Part shown: positions 44,300-52,001 of the stretch, one piece after another
Layout: the number at the start of each line of letters is the position of its first letter
Numbering within the stretch: the stretch's first letter is position 1
Assembly (NCBI RefSeq): GCF_002237655.1
Contig: NZ_NOKT01000005.1
Span: forward strand, 224,241 to 288,240
Length of the DNA stretch: 64,000 bases
Direction: 5' to 3'
Source: Streptomyces sp. XY006
GTDB taxonomy: Bacteria; Actinomycetota; Actinomycetes; Streptomycetales; Streptomycetaceae
Translations under genes and position numbers: made by a program
The notes under the pieces: model-generated
The model's input: only the letters and a program-made list of their open reading frames with translations
Database searches by the model: none
What the model was told of the DNA's origin: nothing

Positions 44300-44911
44300 T
44301 CACTCCAGGTGGACCAGGTCGGCCTCGGTGTCGATGTCGAAGGGCCGGGCCACGTCGGCGCACTCCACGAGCGTGAGCGCCTGCGCGTGGTCCCTCAGGT
44401 AGGCGCGTGCCCCCCGGTCGCCGGTCGCAGTCGCGGCGATGCCCGCCCAGTGCGCGGCGCCGAACAGCACCGGATGGCCGCGCACCCCGTCGTAGGCGGC
44501 CGAGACCAGGGACTGCTCGCCCGCGTACGCCCCGAGCACCCGGGCCACCGCTTCGGGGCCGATGCCGGGCTGGTCGACGAGCGAGACCAGGGCGGCCCCG
44601 GCGTCCGAACCGGCGAGCGACTCCAGTCCGGCCCGCAGGGACGTCCCCATGCCCTGCTCCCACTCGGGGTTGTCGACGAGGACGCAGTCCGTCAGATCGG
44701 CCCGGGCGCGCACCTCGTCGGCCTGTGCGCCCAGCACCACGTGCACACGGGCGCACCCGCCCTCGCGCAGGACCCGCACCGCGTGCTCCACCAGCGGGCG
44801 ACCTCGATGGCGCAGCAGGGCCTTGGGGCGCCCGCCCAGCCGCCGCCCGCCCCCGGCGGCGAGCAGCAGGGCGACCACGCCCGCCCCGCCCGTCGTCTCA
44901 TGAGTCGTCAT
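44300..44911 (-). CDS. MobA-like molybdenum-cofactor cytidylyltransferase-type NTP transferase
   Basis: A 203-residue nucleotidyltransferase of the MobA-like type. The nucleotide-binding signature is LLLAAGGGRRLGGRPKALL (about 14-32). Further blocks are VDNPEWEQGMGTSL and ALVSLVDQPGIGPEAVARV (metal-binding Asp). ATG 44911 follows GCAGGG. Proteins of this type attach CMP to molybdopterin for xanthine dehydrogenase-class enzymes, which would fit a purine-catabolism region, but the XDH genes are not in the window. It could also be another NTP transferase. It ends 50 bp from the operator pair of aceB and is divergent from the DUF5955-like gene. Confidence 0.8.
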   Translation of the reverse strand: MTTHETTGGAGVVALLLAAGGGRRLGGRPKALLRHRGRPLVEHAVRVLREGGCARVHVVLGAQADEVRARADLTDCVLVDNPEWEQGMGTSLRAGLESLAGSDAGAALVSLVDQPGIGPEAVARVLGAYAGEQSLVSAAYDGVRGHPVLFGAAHWAGIAATATGDRGARAYLRDHAQALTLVECADVARPFDIDTEADLVHLE

Positions 44912-45105
44912 GGACCCTGCATACCGCACGATCCCGGGCCAGGTCGTCACGCAGCGGAGCAAGTCGATGACGCAATGGACTGGCGCCCGGTGCTCCGCGT
45001 CGTTTACTGTCGCCCGCACCGACCGGCCGGGTGTGCGGGCCGTGCCGGGTGCGGAGGGCTTCGTGCCGGGAGGCACGCGCACGACGAGGTGCGAGGGGGA
45101 GGACT

Positions 45106-45435
45106 GTGTTGCGGAGCGTGGAGCGGAAGCGGCAGGGGCCTGTGACCGGCAGCGACGAGGATCCGCGGGTGACGGAGCTGCGCGTCGCCGTGGCCCGGCT
45201 GCGGCGTCGTCTCGCCGCCCATCCCGGCGAGTTCGCCGACCGGAGCATCGCCGAGGAGGAACTGGCCGCCCTCGCGGCCATGGCTGCCGGCGGCACCCCC
45301 GAGATCCCGCGGCTGCGCCGCTCGCTGCTGCTCATCGCGGGCGCGATCGGCTCGGTGAGCGCGCTCTCCTCAGGCCTGGCGGAGGTCCGCCGGGCGGTGG
45401 ACCTCTTCGGCGGACCGGTGCGCGGGCAGGGCTAG
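45106..45435 (+). CDS. DUF5955-like small protein
   Basis: A 109-residue protein matching the short Streptomyces DUF5955 family as I remember it: ELRVAVARLRRRLAAHPGEF then EIPRLRRSLLLIAGAIGSVS and RRAVDLFGGPV. Mostly helical, with a hydrophobic segment LLLIAGAIGSVSAL that is probably not a full membrane span. GTG 45106 follows GGGGGAGGA closely; TTG 45109 is an alternative. Function unknown. Its stop is followed by a 490-bp gap (45436-45925) containing a minisatellite. Confidence 0.65.
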   Translation: MLRSVERKRQGPVTGSDEDPRVTELRVAVARLRRRLAAHPGEFADRSIAEEELAALAAMAAGGTPEIPRLRRSLLLIAGAIGSVSALSSGLAEVRRAVDLFGGPVRGQG

Positions 45436-45536
45436 CAGCGGCCGGCCGGTCGCTACGCGCCGACCCGCCGACAGCCGCCGCCCGCACCGCAGGGCCCGAC
45501 TTCCCCGCACGGCGAGGTCCCCTGCGCGAATTTGGT

Positions 45537-45915
45537 GAGCGCGGGCCGGGACGCGAGGGTGCCGCGCGGGCCTGGCAGGCGCACGACGACGCCCCGTGAG
45601 CGCGGGGCGGGGCGCGACGCTGCCCGGTGGCTCGGGCCGGGGTGCGGCGATGCCGCATGGGCTCGGCGGGCGGGTGACGACGCCCCCGTGGCCCGGCAGG
45701 TGCGCGAGGGTGCCCGGTGGGCCCGGCAGGTGCGCGGCGAACCCCCGGGGGCCCGCAGGCGCGGCGATGCCCTGCGGACCCGGCAGGCGCGTGACGATGC
45801 CCCCGCGGCCCCCGCAGGCGCGTGACGATGCCCCCGCGGCCCCCGCAGACGCGTGACGATGCCCCCGCGGACCCGGCAGGGGCGTGCTGCAACGCCCCGT
45901 GGGCCCGGTCGGGGT
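45537..45915. repeat. Minisatellite of about 12 copies of a 30-31-bp unit
   Basis: Copies vary from 27 to 32 bp upstream, but three successive ones at 45777-45807, 45808-45838 and 45839-45869 are 31 bp each and nearly identical (shared core GCGTGACGATGCCCCCGCGG, 20 bases). Because 31 is not a multiple of three and copy length varies, the array is unlikely to be coding even though an Ala/Gly/Arg-rich frame stays open. It fills most of the gap between the DUF5955-like gene and the 3' end of allR. I see no gene here. Confidence 0.85.
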
Positions 45916-45925
45916 GGTAAGTCGC

Positions 45926-46723
45926 TTACGCGGGGTTCTGGCTGGCGAGTGCTCGGGAGAGTTCGGCGGCGACCTGCTGGAGCACCGGCACGATCTTCTC
46001 CGTCGCCGCCTCCGTGACCCGGCCCGCCGGGCCGGAGATGGAGATGGCGGCGGCGGTGGGGGAGTCGGGCACCGGGACCGCGAGGCAGCGGACCCCGATC
46101 TCCTGCTCGTTGTCGTCGATGGCGTAGCCCTGCCGGCGGACGTCCTCCAGGGCCGCGAGGAACCCGTCGGCCGTCGTGATCGTCTTCTCCGTGGCGGCGG
46201 GCATGCCCGTACGGGCCAGCAGCGCGCGCACCTCCTCCGGCGGGAAACCGGCCAGCAGGGCCTTGCCCACACCCGTGGAGTGCGGCAGCACGCGCCGGCC
46301 GACCTCCGTGAACATGCGCATCGAGTGCTTCGAGGGCACCTGCGCCACGTAGACGATCTCGTCCCCGTCCAGCAGCGCCATGTTCGCCGTCTCGCCCGTC
46401 TCCTCGACCAGGCGCGCCAGATACGGCCGCGCCCAGGTGCCCAGCAGCCGGGAGGCCGACTCGCCGAGACGGATCAGGCGGGGGCCGAGCGCGTACCGCC
46501 GGTTGGGCTGCTGCCGTACGTATCCGCAGGCCACCAGCGTGCGCATCAGGCGGTGGATGGTCGGCAGGGGCAGCCCGCTGCTCGCGGACAGCTCGCTCAG
46601 GCCGACCTCGCCGCCCGCGTCCGCCATCCGTTCGAGCAGGTCGAAGGCGCGCTCCAGGGACTGGACCCCGCCGTTGGACGAGGACCGGGCGGAGTCGGTG
46701 GAGCTGGCGCTGGACGTCGGCAC
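45926..46723 (-). CDS. allR: IclR-family allantoin-pathway regulator AllR
   Basis: A 265-residue IclR regulator: the winged HTH is about 17-80 (GGVQSLERAFDLLERMADAG and LPTIHRLMRTLVACGYVR), and the effector domain about 90-262 (MRMFTEVGRRVLPHSTGVGKALL and YAIDDNEQEIGVRCLAVPVP). GTG 46723 follows GAAAGGAA. It is divergent from allB, 165 bp apart. In S. coelicolor AllR represses allantoin-pathway genes. The paired palindromes 23-58 bp before its own start imply autoregulation; the same pairs precede gcl, hyi and aceB. Effector is probably allantoin-pathway glyoxylate or a related compound, not provable here. Confidence 0.9.
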   Translation of the reverse strand: MPTSSASSTDSARSSSNGGVQSLERAFDLLERMADAGGEVGLSELSASSGLPLPTIHRLMRTLVACGYVRQQPNRRYALGPRLIRLGESASRLLGTWARPYLARLVEETGETANMALLDGDEIVYVAQVPSKHSMRMFTEVGRRVLPHSTGVGKALLAGFPPEEVRALLARTGMPAATEKTITTADGFLAALEDVRRQGYAIDDNEQEIGVRCLAVPVPDSPTAAAISISGPAGRVTEAATEKIVPVLQQVAAELSRALASQNPA

Positions 46724-46745
46724 GGGGCGTTCCTTTCGGGTAGCA

Positions 46746-46781
46746 TTTCGCTTCCCGGTATGTTAATTCCGCTTCGTGGAA
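46746..46781. promoter_or_regulatory. Paired 15-bp operators before allR (putative AllR autoregulation)
   Basis: TTTCGCTTCCCGGTA (46746-46760) and TTCCGCTTCGTGGAA (46767-46781), centres 21 bp apart. The second is the better palindrome and close to the katA -10 copy. Confidence 0.7.
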
Positions 46782-46858
46782 AAGTCCAGGGGGTGGCCGC
46801 CGGCGCCGTCCTGTAGCAGTGTGCCCTTGACGGGGCCGGAGCGGGAGTGAAGACTCTT

Positions 46859-46873
46859 TCAACAGATTGTTGA
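46859..46873. promoter_or_regulatory. TCAACA-N3-TGTTGA palindrome before allB
   Basis: TCAACAGATTGTTGA, extended by outer pairs to CTTTCAACAGATTGTTGAAGA-like symmetry. It lies 14 bp before the allB start, on the leader or start site, unlike in katA and uraD where it covers the -35. Confidence 0.65.
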
Positions 46874-46887
46874 AGAAAGGGGTTCGG

Positions 46888-48228
46888 GTGTCCGACGCTG
46901 AACTGGTGCTCCGCTCGACGCGCGTCATCACTCCCGAGGGGACCCGCGCCGCGTCGGTCGCGGTCTCCGGCGGGACGATCACGGCCGTCCTCCCGTACGA
47001 CGCCCCGGTGCCCGGCGGCGCCCGCCTGGAGGACCTGGGCGACCACGTCCTGCTGCCCGGCCTGGTCGACACCCACGTGCACGTCAACGACCCCGGCCGC
47101 ACCGAGTGGGAGGGCTTCTGGACCGCCACCCGCGCCGCCGCGGCCGGCGGCATCACGACCCTCGTCGACATGCCGCTCAACTCCCTGCCGCCCACCACCA
47201 CCGTCGCCCACCTGCGCACCAAGCAGCAGGTCGCCGCCGACAAGGCGCACATCGACGTCGGCTTCTGGGGCGGCGCCCTGCCCGACAACCTCAAGGACCT
47301 GCGCCCGCTGCACGAGGCCGGCGTGTTCGGCTTCAAGGCGTTCCTGTCACCGTCCGGCGTGGACGAGTTCCCGCACCTGGAGCGGGACCCGCTCGCGCGC
47401 ACCATGGCCGAGATCGCCTCCTTCGGCGGCCTGCTCATCGTGCACGCCGAGGACCCCCGCCTCCTCGCCTCCGCCCCGCAGCAGCCCGGCCCCCGATACG
47501 CCGACTTCCTCGCCTCCCGCCCCCGGGACGCCGAGGACAGCGCCATCGCCCAGCTCATCCGCGAGGCCAAGGCCCTGGACGCCCGGGTGCACGTCCTGCA
47601 CCTGTCCTCCAGTGACGCCCTGCCGATGATCGCCGAGGCGCGCGCGGACGGCGTCCGCATCACCGTCGAGACCTGCCCCCACTACCTGACGCTCACCGCC
47701 GAGGAAGTCCCCGACGGCGCCAGCGAGTTCAAGTGCTGCCCGCCGATCCGCGAGGCCGCCAACCAGGACCTGCTCTGGCAGGCGCTGGCCGACGGCACCA
47801 TCGACTGCGTCGTCACCGACCACTCCCCGTCCACCGCCGACCTCAAGACCGACGACTTCGCGACGGCCTGGGGCGGCATCTCCGGGCTCCAGCTGAGCCT
47901 CGCGGCGGTGTGGACCGAGGCCCGCAGGCGCGGTCACGGCCTGGAGGACGTGGTCCGCTGGATGTCGGCGCGCACCGCCGCACTCGTCGGGCTCGACGGC
48001 CGCAAGGGCGCCATCGCCGCCGGGCACGACGCCGACTTCGCCGTCCTCGCCCCCGACGAGACCTTCACCGTCGACCCGGCCTCCCTGCAGCACCGCAACC
48101 GCGTCACGGCGTATGCCGGCAAGACCCTGTACGGCGTCGTGAAGTCCACCTGGCTGCGCGGGCAGCGCATCGTCGCGGACGGCGGGTTCACCGAACCGAA
48201 GGGGCGGCTCCTCACCCGGACCCACTGA
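46888..48228 (+). CDS. allB: Allantoinase
   Basis: A 446-residue cyclic amidohydrolase that opens allantoin to allantoate. The HxH metal site is [16 protein letters not shown], the carbamylated-lysine block is [15 protein letters not shown], and metal histidines lie in LLIVHAEDP and [10 protein letters not shown], with the final Asp in [10 protein letters not shown] chose GTG 46888 ([13 protein letters not shown]), which has GAAAGGGG upstream. TTG 46867 further upstream lies inside the palindrome and is less likely. alc follows 38 bp later. Divergent from allR. Confidence 0.95.
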   Translation: MSDAELVLRSTRVITPEGTRAASVAVSGGTITAVLPYDAPVPGGARLEDLGDHVLLPGLVDTHVHVNDPGRTEWEGFWTATRAAAAGGITTLVDMPLNSLPPTTTVAHLRTKQQVAADKAHIDVGFWGGALPDNLKDLRPLHEAGVFGFKAFLSPSGVDEFPHLERDPLARTMAEIASFGGLLIVHAEDPRLLASAPQQPGPRYADFLASRPRDAEDSAIAQLIREAKALDARVHVLHLSSSDALPMIAEARADGVRITVETCPHYLTLTAEEVPDGASEFKCCPPIREAANQDLLWQALADGTIDCVVTDHSPSTADLKTDDFATAWGGISGLQLSLAAVWTEARRRGHGLEDVVRWMSARTAALVGLDGRKGAIAAGHDADFAVLAPDETFTVDPASLQHRNRVTAYAGKTLYGVVKSTWLRGQRIVADGGFTEPKGRLLTRTH

Positions 48229-48266
48229 CTCCCATCCCGGACACCCGAAAGGAAGACCTGATCATC

Positions 48267-49382
48267 GTGACGGCGATCCCCAGCTTCACCGGCGACGCGA
48301 ACCCCTACGGAGGCGGCGACCCCTACGCGGACTACCGCACCGCCGACTTCCCCTTCACCCAGTACGCCGACCTCGCCGACCGGCGCCTCGGGGCCGGAGT
48401 CATCGCCGCCAACGACGAGTTCTTCGCCCAGCGCGAGAACCTGCTGGTGCCGGAGCGGGCCGAGTTCGACCCGGAGCACTTCGGGCACAAGGGCAAGATC
48501 ATGGACGGCTGGGAGACGCGCCGCCGCCGGGGCGCCTCCGCCGAGCACCCGTGGCCGACCGCCGACGACCACGACTGGGCCCTGGTCCGCCTCGGCGCCC
48601 CGGGCGTCATCCGCGGGATCGTCGTCGACACCGCCCACTTCCGCGGCAACTACCCGCAGGCCGTGTCCGTCGAGGGCACCTGCGTCGAGGGCTCCCCGGC
48701 GCCGGAGGAGCTCCTCGGGGACGACGTGAAGTGGACGACCCTGGTGCCGCGCACCGCGGTCGGCGGCCACGCGGCGAACGGATTCGCCGTCGCCGTCGAG
48801 CAGCGCTTCACGCACCTGCGGGTCAACCAGCATCCCGACGGCGGCATCGCCCGCCTGCGCGTGTACGGCGAGGTCGTCCCGGACCCCGCGTGGCTGGCGG
48901 TCCTGGGCGCCTTCGACGTCGTCGCCCTGGAGAACGGCGGCCAGGTCGAGGACGCGTCCGACCGTTTCTACTCGCCCGCCACCAACACCATCCAGCCCGG
49001 CCGTTCCCGGAAGATGGACGACGGCTGGGAGACGCGCCGCCGCCGCGACCAGGGCAACGACTGGATCCGCTACCGGCTGGCCGCGCAGGCGCAGATCCGC
49101 GCCCTGGAGATCGACACCGCCTACCTCAAGGGCAACAGCGCCGGCTGGGCGTCCGTGTCCGTCAGGGACGGCGAGGACGGGCAGTGGCGGGAGATCCTGC
49201 CCCGCACCCGCCTGCAGCCCGACACCAACCACCGCTTCGTCCTCCCGGAGCCGGCCGTCGGCACGCACGCGCGCGTCGACATCTTCCCGGACGGCGGCAT
49301 CTCCCGCCTGCGCCTGTTCGGCTCCCTCACCCAGGAGGGCACGGCCCGCCTGACGGCACGCCACCAGGAACTGGGCGGCTGA
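48267..49382 (+). CDS. alc: Allantoicase
   Basis: A 371-residue enzyme that hydrolyses allantoate to ureidoglycolate and urea. Two tandem allantoicase domains are visible, each beginning with a repeated block: KIMDGWETRRRRG (first half) and KMDDGWETRRRRD (second half), and each ending with a phrase like HPDGGIARLRVYGE or FPDGGISRLRLFGS. GTG 48267 follows AAGGAAGA. It is in one operon with allB. Ureidoglycolate lyase, the next step, is not encoded in the window; nonenzymatic decay or a distant gene must provide glyoxylate. Confidence 0.95.
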   Translation: MTAIPSFTGDANPYGGGDPYADYRTADFPFTQYADLADRRLGAGVIAANDEFFAQRENLLVPERAEFDPEHFGHKGKIMDGWETRRRRGASAEHPWPTADDHDWALVRLGAPGVIRGIVVDTAHFRGNYPQAVSVEGTCVEGSPAPEELLGDDVKWTTLVPRTAVGGHAANGFAVAVEQRFTHLRVNQHPDGGIARLRVYGEVVPDPAWLAVLGAFDVVALENGGQVEDASDRFYSPATNTIQPGRSRKMDDGWETRRRRDQGNDWIRYRLAAQAQIRALEIDTAYLKGNSAGWASVSVRDGEDGQWREILPRTRLQPDTNHRFVLPEPAVGTHARVDIFPDGGISRLRLFGSLTQEGTARLTARHQELGG

Positions 49383-49400
49383 GCCGCCCCGCCGACCCGG

Positions 49401-49434
49401 GGGGCGCACCACCTGGACAGCAACGGTGCGCCCC
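49401..49434 (+). terminator. Terminator after alc
   Basis: GGGGCGCACC (49401-49410) pairs perfectly with GGTGCGCCCC (49425-49434) around a 14-nt loop, 18 bp after the alc stop. Confidence 0.85.
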
Positions 49435-49508
49435 ACCGGTGTCCGGCGGGTTTCCCGCACCGCACGCGCTGCCCCTTCCGGAGGCCGGGTTTCCGCGCTG
49501 CGCGCTGC

Positions 49509-50252
49509 TCACGCCGCGTGGCCGCCGTCCACGGTGAATTCCGCTCCTGTCACGAACGTCGCCCCGGCCAGGTGCGCGACCGTCGACGCCACCTCCCCGG
49601 CCGTGCCGAAGCGGCCCAGGGCCGTCAGCGCCGCCTGCCCGGCCGCGTAGGGGCCGTCCGCCGGGTTCATGTCCGTGTCGATCGGGCCGGGATGGACGAG
49701 GTTCGCCGTGATGCCCCGCCCGCCCAGCTCCCTGGCCAGCGCCTTCGTCAGGCCGGTCAGCGCGGACTTGCTCATCGCGTAGAGCGTGCCGCCCGGCCCC
49801 GGCACCCGCTGGACCATGCAACTGCCGATCGTGATGATCCGCCCGCCCTCGCCCATCAGCGCGGCGGCCGCCTGCGAGGCCAGGAACACGGCGCGCACGT
49901 TCACCGCGAGGACCCGGTCCACCTCCGTCAGGGACAGGGTCTCCAGCGGCCCGATCACCCCCACGCCCGCGTTGTTCACCAGGACGTCGAGGCCGCCCAG
50001 CGCCTCGGCCGCCGCGTGCACGACACCGGCGGCCTCCGCCGGATCCGCCGCGTCCGCGCGCACCGCCACCGCCCGGCGCCCGCGCGCCTCCACCGCCCGG
50101 ACGACCTCCTCGGCCGCCTCCTTGCCGTGCGCGTACCCGACCGCCACGTCCGCGCCCTCCAGGGCCAGCTGCAGAGCCGTCGCCGCGCCGATGCCACGGC
50201 TCCCGCCGGTCACGAGAGCCACCTTGCCGTCAAGAATTCCTGCAGAAGTCAT
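49509..50252 (-). CDS. SDR-family oxidoreductase
   Basis: A 247-residue classical short-chain dehydrogenase/reductase. The cofactor motif TGGSRGIGAAT, the structural NNAGVGV, and the catalytic YAMSK (with the Ser about 13 residues before) are intact; GPIDTDMNPAD is the usual post-catalytic loop. ATG 50252 has GGGAGG directly upstream. Substrate is unknown. Convergent with alc and divergent from the DHFR-like gene across a 173-bp gap. Confidence 0.9.
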   Translation of the reverse strand: MTSAGILDGKVALVTGGSRGIGAATALQLALEGADVAVGYAHGKEAAEEVVRAVEARGRRAVAVRADAADPAEAAGVVHAAAEALGGLDVLVNNAGVGVIGPLETLSLTEVDRVLAVNVRAVFLASQAAAALMGEGGRIITIGSCMVQRVPGPGGTLYAMSKSALTGLTKALARELGGRGITANLVHPGPIDTDMNPADGPYAAGQAALTALGRFGTAGEVASTVAHLAGATFVTGAEFTVDGGHAA

Positions 50253-50425
50253 GCCTCCCATCCCAGCGGCGCCACCCCGGCGGCGCTGGCGGCCAACGGA
50301 CGTCGAACTCGCGGGCCGCGGCGCGCCGGACGGCCCAGCGACGAGTTGCGGCCACCGGCGGGGTCTGAACCGATGACACCAGGGCCTCGGCCCCCCCCGC
50401 TCGATCAGGAAGGAAGGCACCCGCC

Positions 50426-51052
50426 ATGGGCAAGCTCGTCTCCACCCTCTTCATCACCCTCGACGGGGTCTACCAGGCCCCCGGCGGCCCGCAGGAGGAC
50501 ACCCGCGGCGGCTTCACCCACGGCGGCTGGAGCTTCCCGTACGCCGACGAGGACTTCGGCCGGTTCATCAACGAGGTCTTCGCCCGCCCGGCCGCCTTCC
50601 TGCTGGGCCGCCGGACCTACGACATCTTCGCCACCTACTGGCCGAAGGTGACCGACCCCGCCGACCCGGTCGCCACCAAGCTCAACTCCCTGCCGAAGTA
50701 CGTCCCCTCCTCGACCCTCACGGACCCGCAGTGGTCCGGCACCACCGTCCTCTCCGGCGATCTCGCCGAGGAGGTCACCGCCCTGAAGGAGCGCACCGAC
50801 GGCGAGATCCAGGTGCACGGCAGCGGGGCGCTCGTGCGCCGGCTGGTGGCGCTCGGCCTCGTCGACACCCTCCATCTGCTGACCTTCCCGGTCGTGCTCG
50901 GCTCGGGCTTCCGGCTGTTCCCCGACGGTGCCGCGCCGACCGCCTTCGAGCACGCCGGAGGCAGCGTCACCGGCGCGGGCGTCTCGGTGCAGACGTACGA
51001 CGTGGCGGGCCGCCCGCAGTACGGCGAGTTCGGACTGCCGGAGGGCGCCTAA
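50426..51052 (+). CDS. Dihydrofolate-reductase-family protein (RibD C-terminal-like)
   Basis: A 208-residue member of the DHFR/RibD_C fold common in actinobacteria. The start is KLVSTLFITLDGVYQAPGGP, FLLGRRTYDIFATYWP holds the NADPH-binding segment, and IQVHGSGALVRRL and FPVVLGSGFRLFPDG are family blocks. True folate reduction is unlikely; a deaminase-associated or unknown reductase role is more probable. ATG 50426 follows GGAAGGAAGG at good distance. Confidence 0.88.
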   Translation: MGKLVSTLFITLDGVYQAPGGPQEDTRGGFTHGGWSFPYADEDFGRFINEVFARPAAFLLGRRTYDIFATYWPKVTDPADPVATKLNSLPKYVPSSTLTDPQWSGTTVLSGDLAEEVTALKERTDGEIQVHGSGALVRRLVALGLVDTLHLLTFPVVLGSGFRLFPDGAAPTAFEHAGGSVTGAGVSVQTYDVAGRPQYGEFGLPEGA

Positions 51053-51169
51053 GGCGGGCACGGCGCCGCCGGACGGTGGGTTAACTTCCCGCGAACTCAT
51101 CGGACTTCACGGGAAAATCTCTCGTCTTGTCATTGACATGCCACTGTCTACGCGCGTCATCATGAGCGC

Positions 51170-51565
51170 ATGATTTTCCCCCCACGCGCCTCGCGGCTCG
51201 GCGCAGCAGCCGCCCTCGTGTCCGCCCTCCTCGTCGGCGGCACCGTCACCGCCACCACCGCCCACGCGGCCCCCACCGCCGTCGGTGACATCTGCTACAG
51301 CGCCCTGCCGTCCCAGGCCCACGACACGCTCGACCTGATCGAGCAGGGCGGCCCCTACCCGTTCGACCAGGACGGCACCGTCTTCCAGAACCGGGAGGGC
51401 ATCCTGCCCAGCCAGTCGTCCGGCTACTACCACGAGTACACGGTCATCACCCCGGGCTCCTCCACCCGCGGCGCCCGGCGCATCGTCACCGGTGAGCGGA
51501 GCCAGGAGGACTACTACACGGCCGACCACTACGCGTCGTTCGACCTGGTCGACTACGGCTGCTGA
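51170..51565 (+). CDS. Secreted guanyl-specific ribonuclease (RNase Sa-like)
   Basis: A 131-residue secreted RNase of the microbial T1/barnase superfamily. Signal peptide about 1-34 ends ATTAHA; the mature domain has the RNase Sa pattern: ICYSALPSQAHDTLDLI, FQNREGILPSQSSGYYHEYT with the catalytic Glu, ARRIVTGERSQEDYYT with Arg, and DHYASFDLVDYGC with the catalytic His and a C-terminal Cys for the disulfide with the early Cys. It cuts RNA after guanosine. ATG 51170 has a poor ribosome site, and a TTGACA -35 lies at 51133-51138, so the mRNA could be leaderless. I see no barstar-like inhibitor next to it. Confidence 0.93.
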   Translation: MIFPPRASRLGAAAALVSALLVGGTVTATTAHAAPTAVGDICYSALPSQAHDTLDLIEQGGPYPFDQDGTVFQNREGILPSQSSGYYHEYTVITPGSSTRGARRIVTGERSQEDYYTADHYASFDLVDYGC

Positions 51566-51619
51566 CCGGGACCCCACCCCGGCGCGCACCGGCCGGAAGT
51601 CCGCCGCGTCCCGCGGACG

Positions 51620-51820
51620 TCACACGGACTTCCGGCTCCCGGCCGCCGCGAACAGCGCGACGCCCAGCACCAGCAGGGCGACGCTCGCGTAGATCTCGTG
51701 GCCGTCCAGGAACCCAAGGCGCTGCACGAGGCCCCAGTCCCAGTCGGTGAACTCGTGCACCAGGCCCGCCACGCCCTGCACCAGGGCGAGGAAGCCGAGA
51801 ATCTCCAGAACCTGCTTCAT
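51620..51820 (-). CDS. Small two-helix membrane protein
   Basis: A 66-residue protein, MKQVLEILGFLALVQGVAGL then IYASVALLVLGVALFAAAG, with two hydrophobic segments separated by a short polar loop (HEFTDWDWGLVQRLGFLDGHE). No family recognised; it is of the type found as small conserved Streptomyces membrane proteins. ATG 51820 follows GGGAGA. Convergent with the RNase gene, divergent from the sensor kinase gene across 181 bp. Confidence 0.65.
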   Translation of the reverse strand: MKQVLEILGFLALVQGVAGLVHEFTDWDWGLVQRLGFLDGHEIYASVALLVLGVALFAAAGSRKSV

Positions 51821-52001
51821 GTCTCCCGACCCTCGCCCCGCGGACCCCCCACGCACATCGGCCGCGGGGCGAGCACTTCCGGACGGAAGTCGCCGTTCCG
51901 GCCGGGCCGGCCGCGACGAAAGTCTGCGGTGGGACGACTTCGGTCGACGATCCCGCCCAGGGCGCCGTGGAACGGGCCGGAGCTGCGTAGATTTGTCGAC
52001 C

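Noticed and set aside
45537..45915. CRISPR array
   Set aside because: Units are contiguous with no unique spacers, copies diverge gradually, and there are no cas genes; it is a tandem minisatellite.
45453..47663. Minus-strand frame running through the minisatellite and beyond allR/allB
   Set aside because: Repeat-derived Ala/Gly/Arg sequence; overlaps AllR in another frame and lacks recognisable domains. Repeat lengths of 27-32 bp do not preserve frame.
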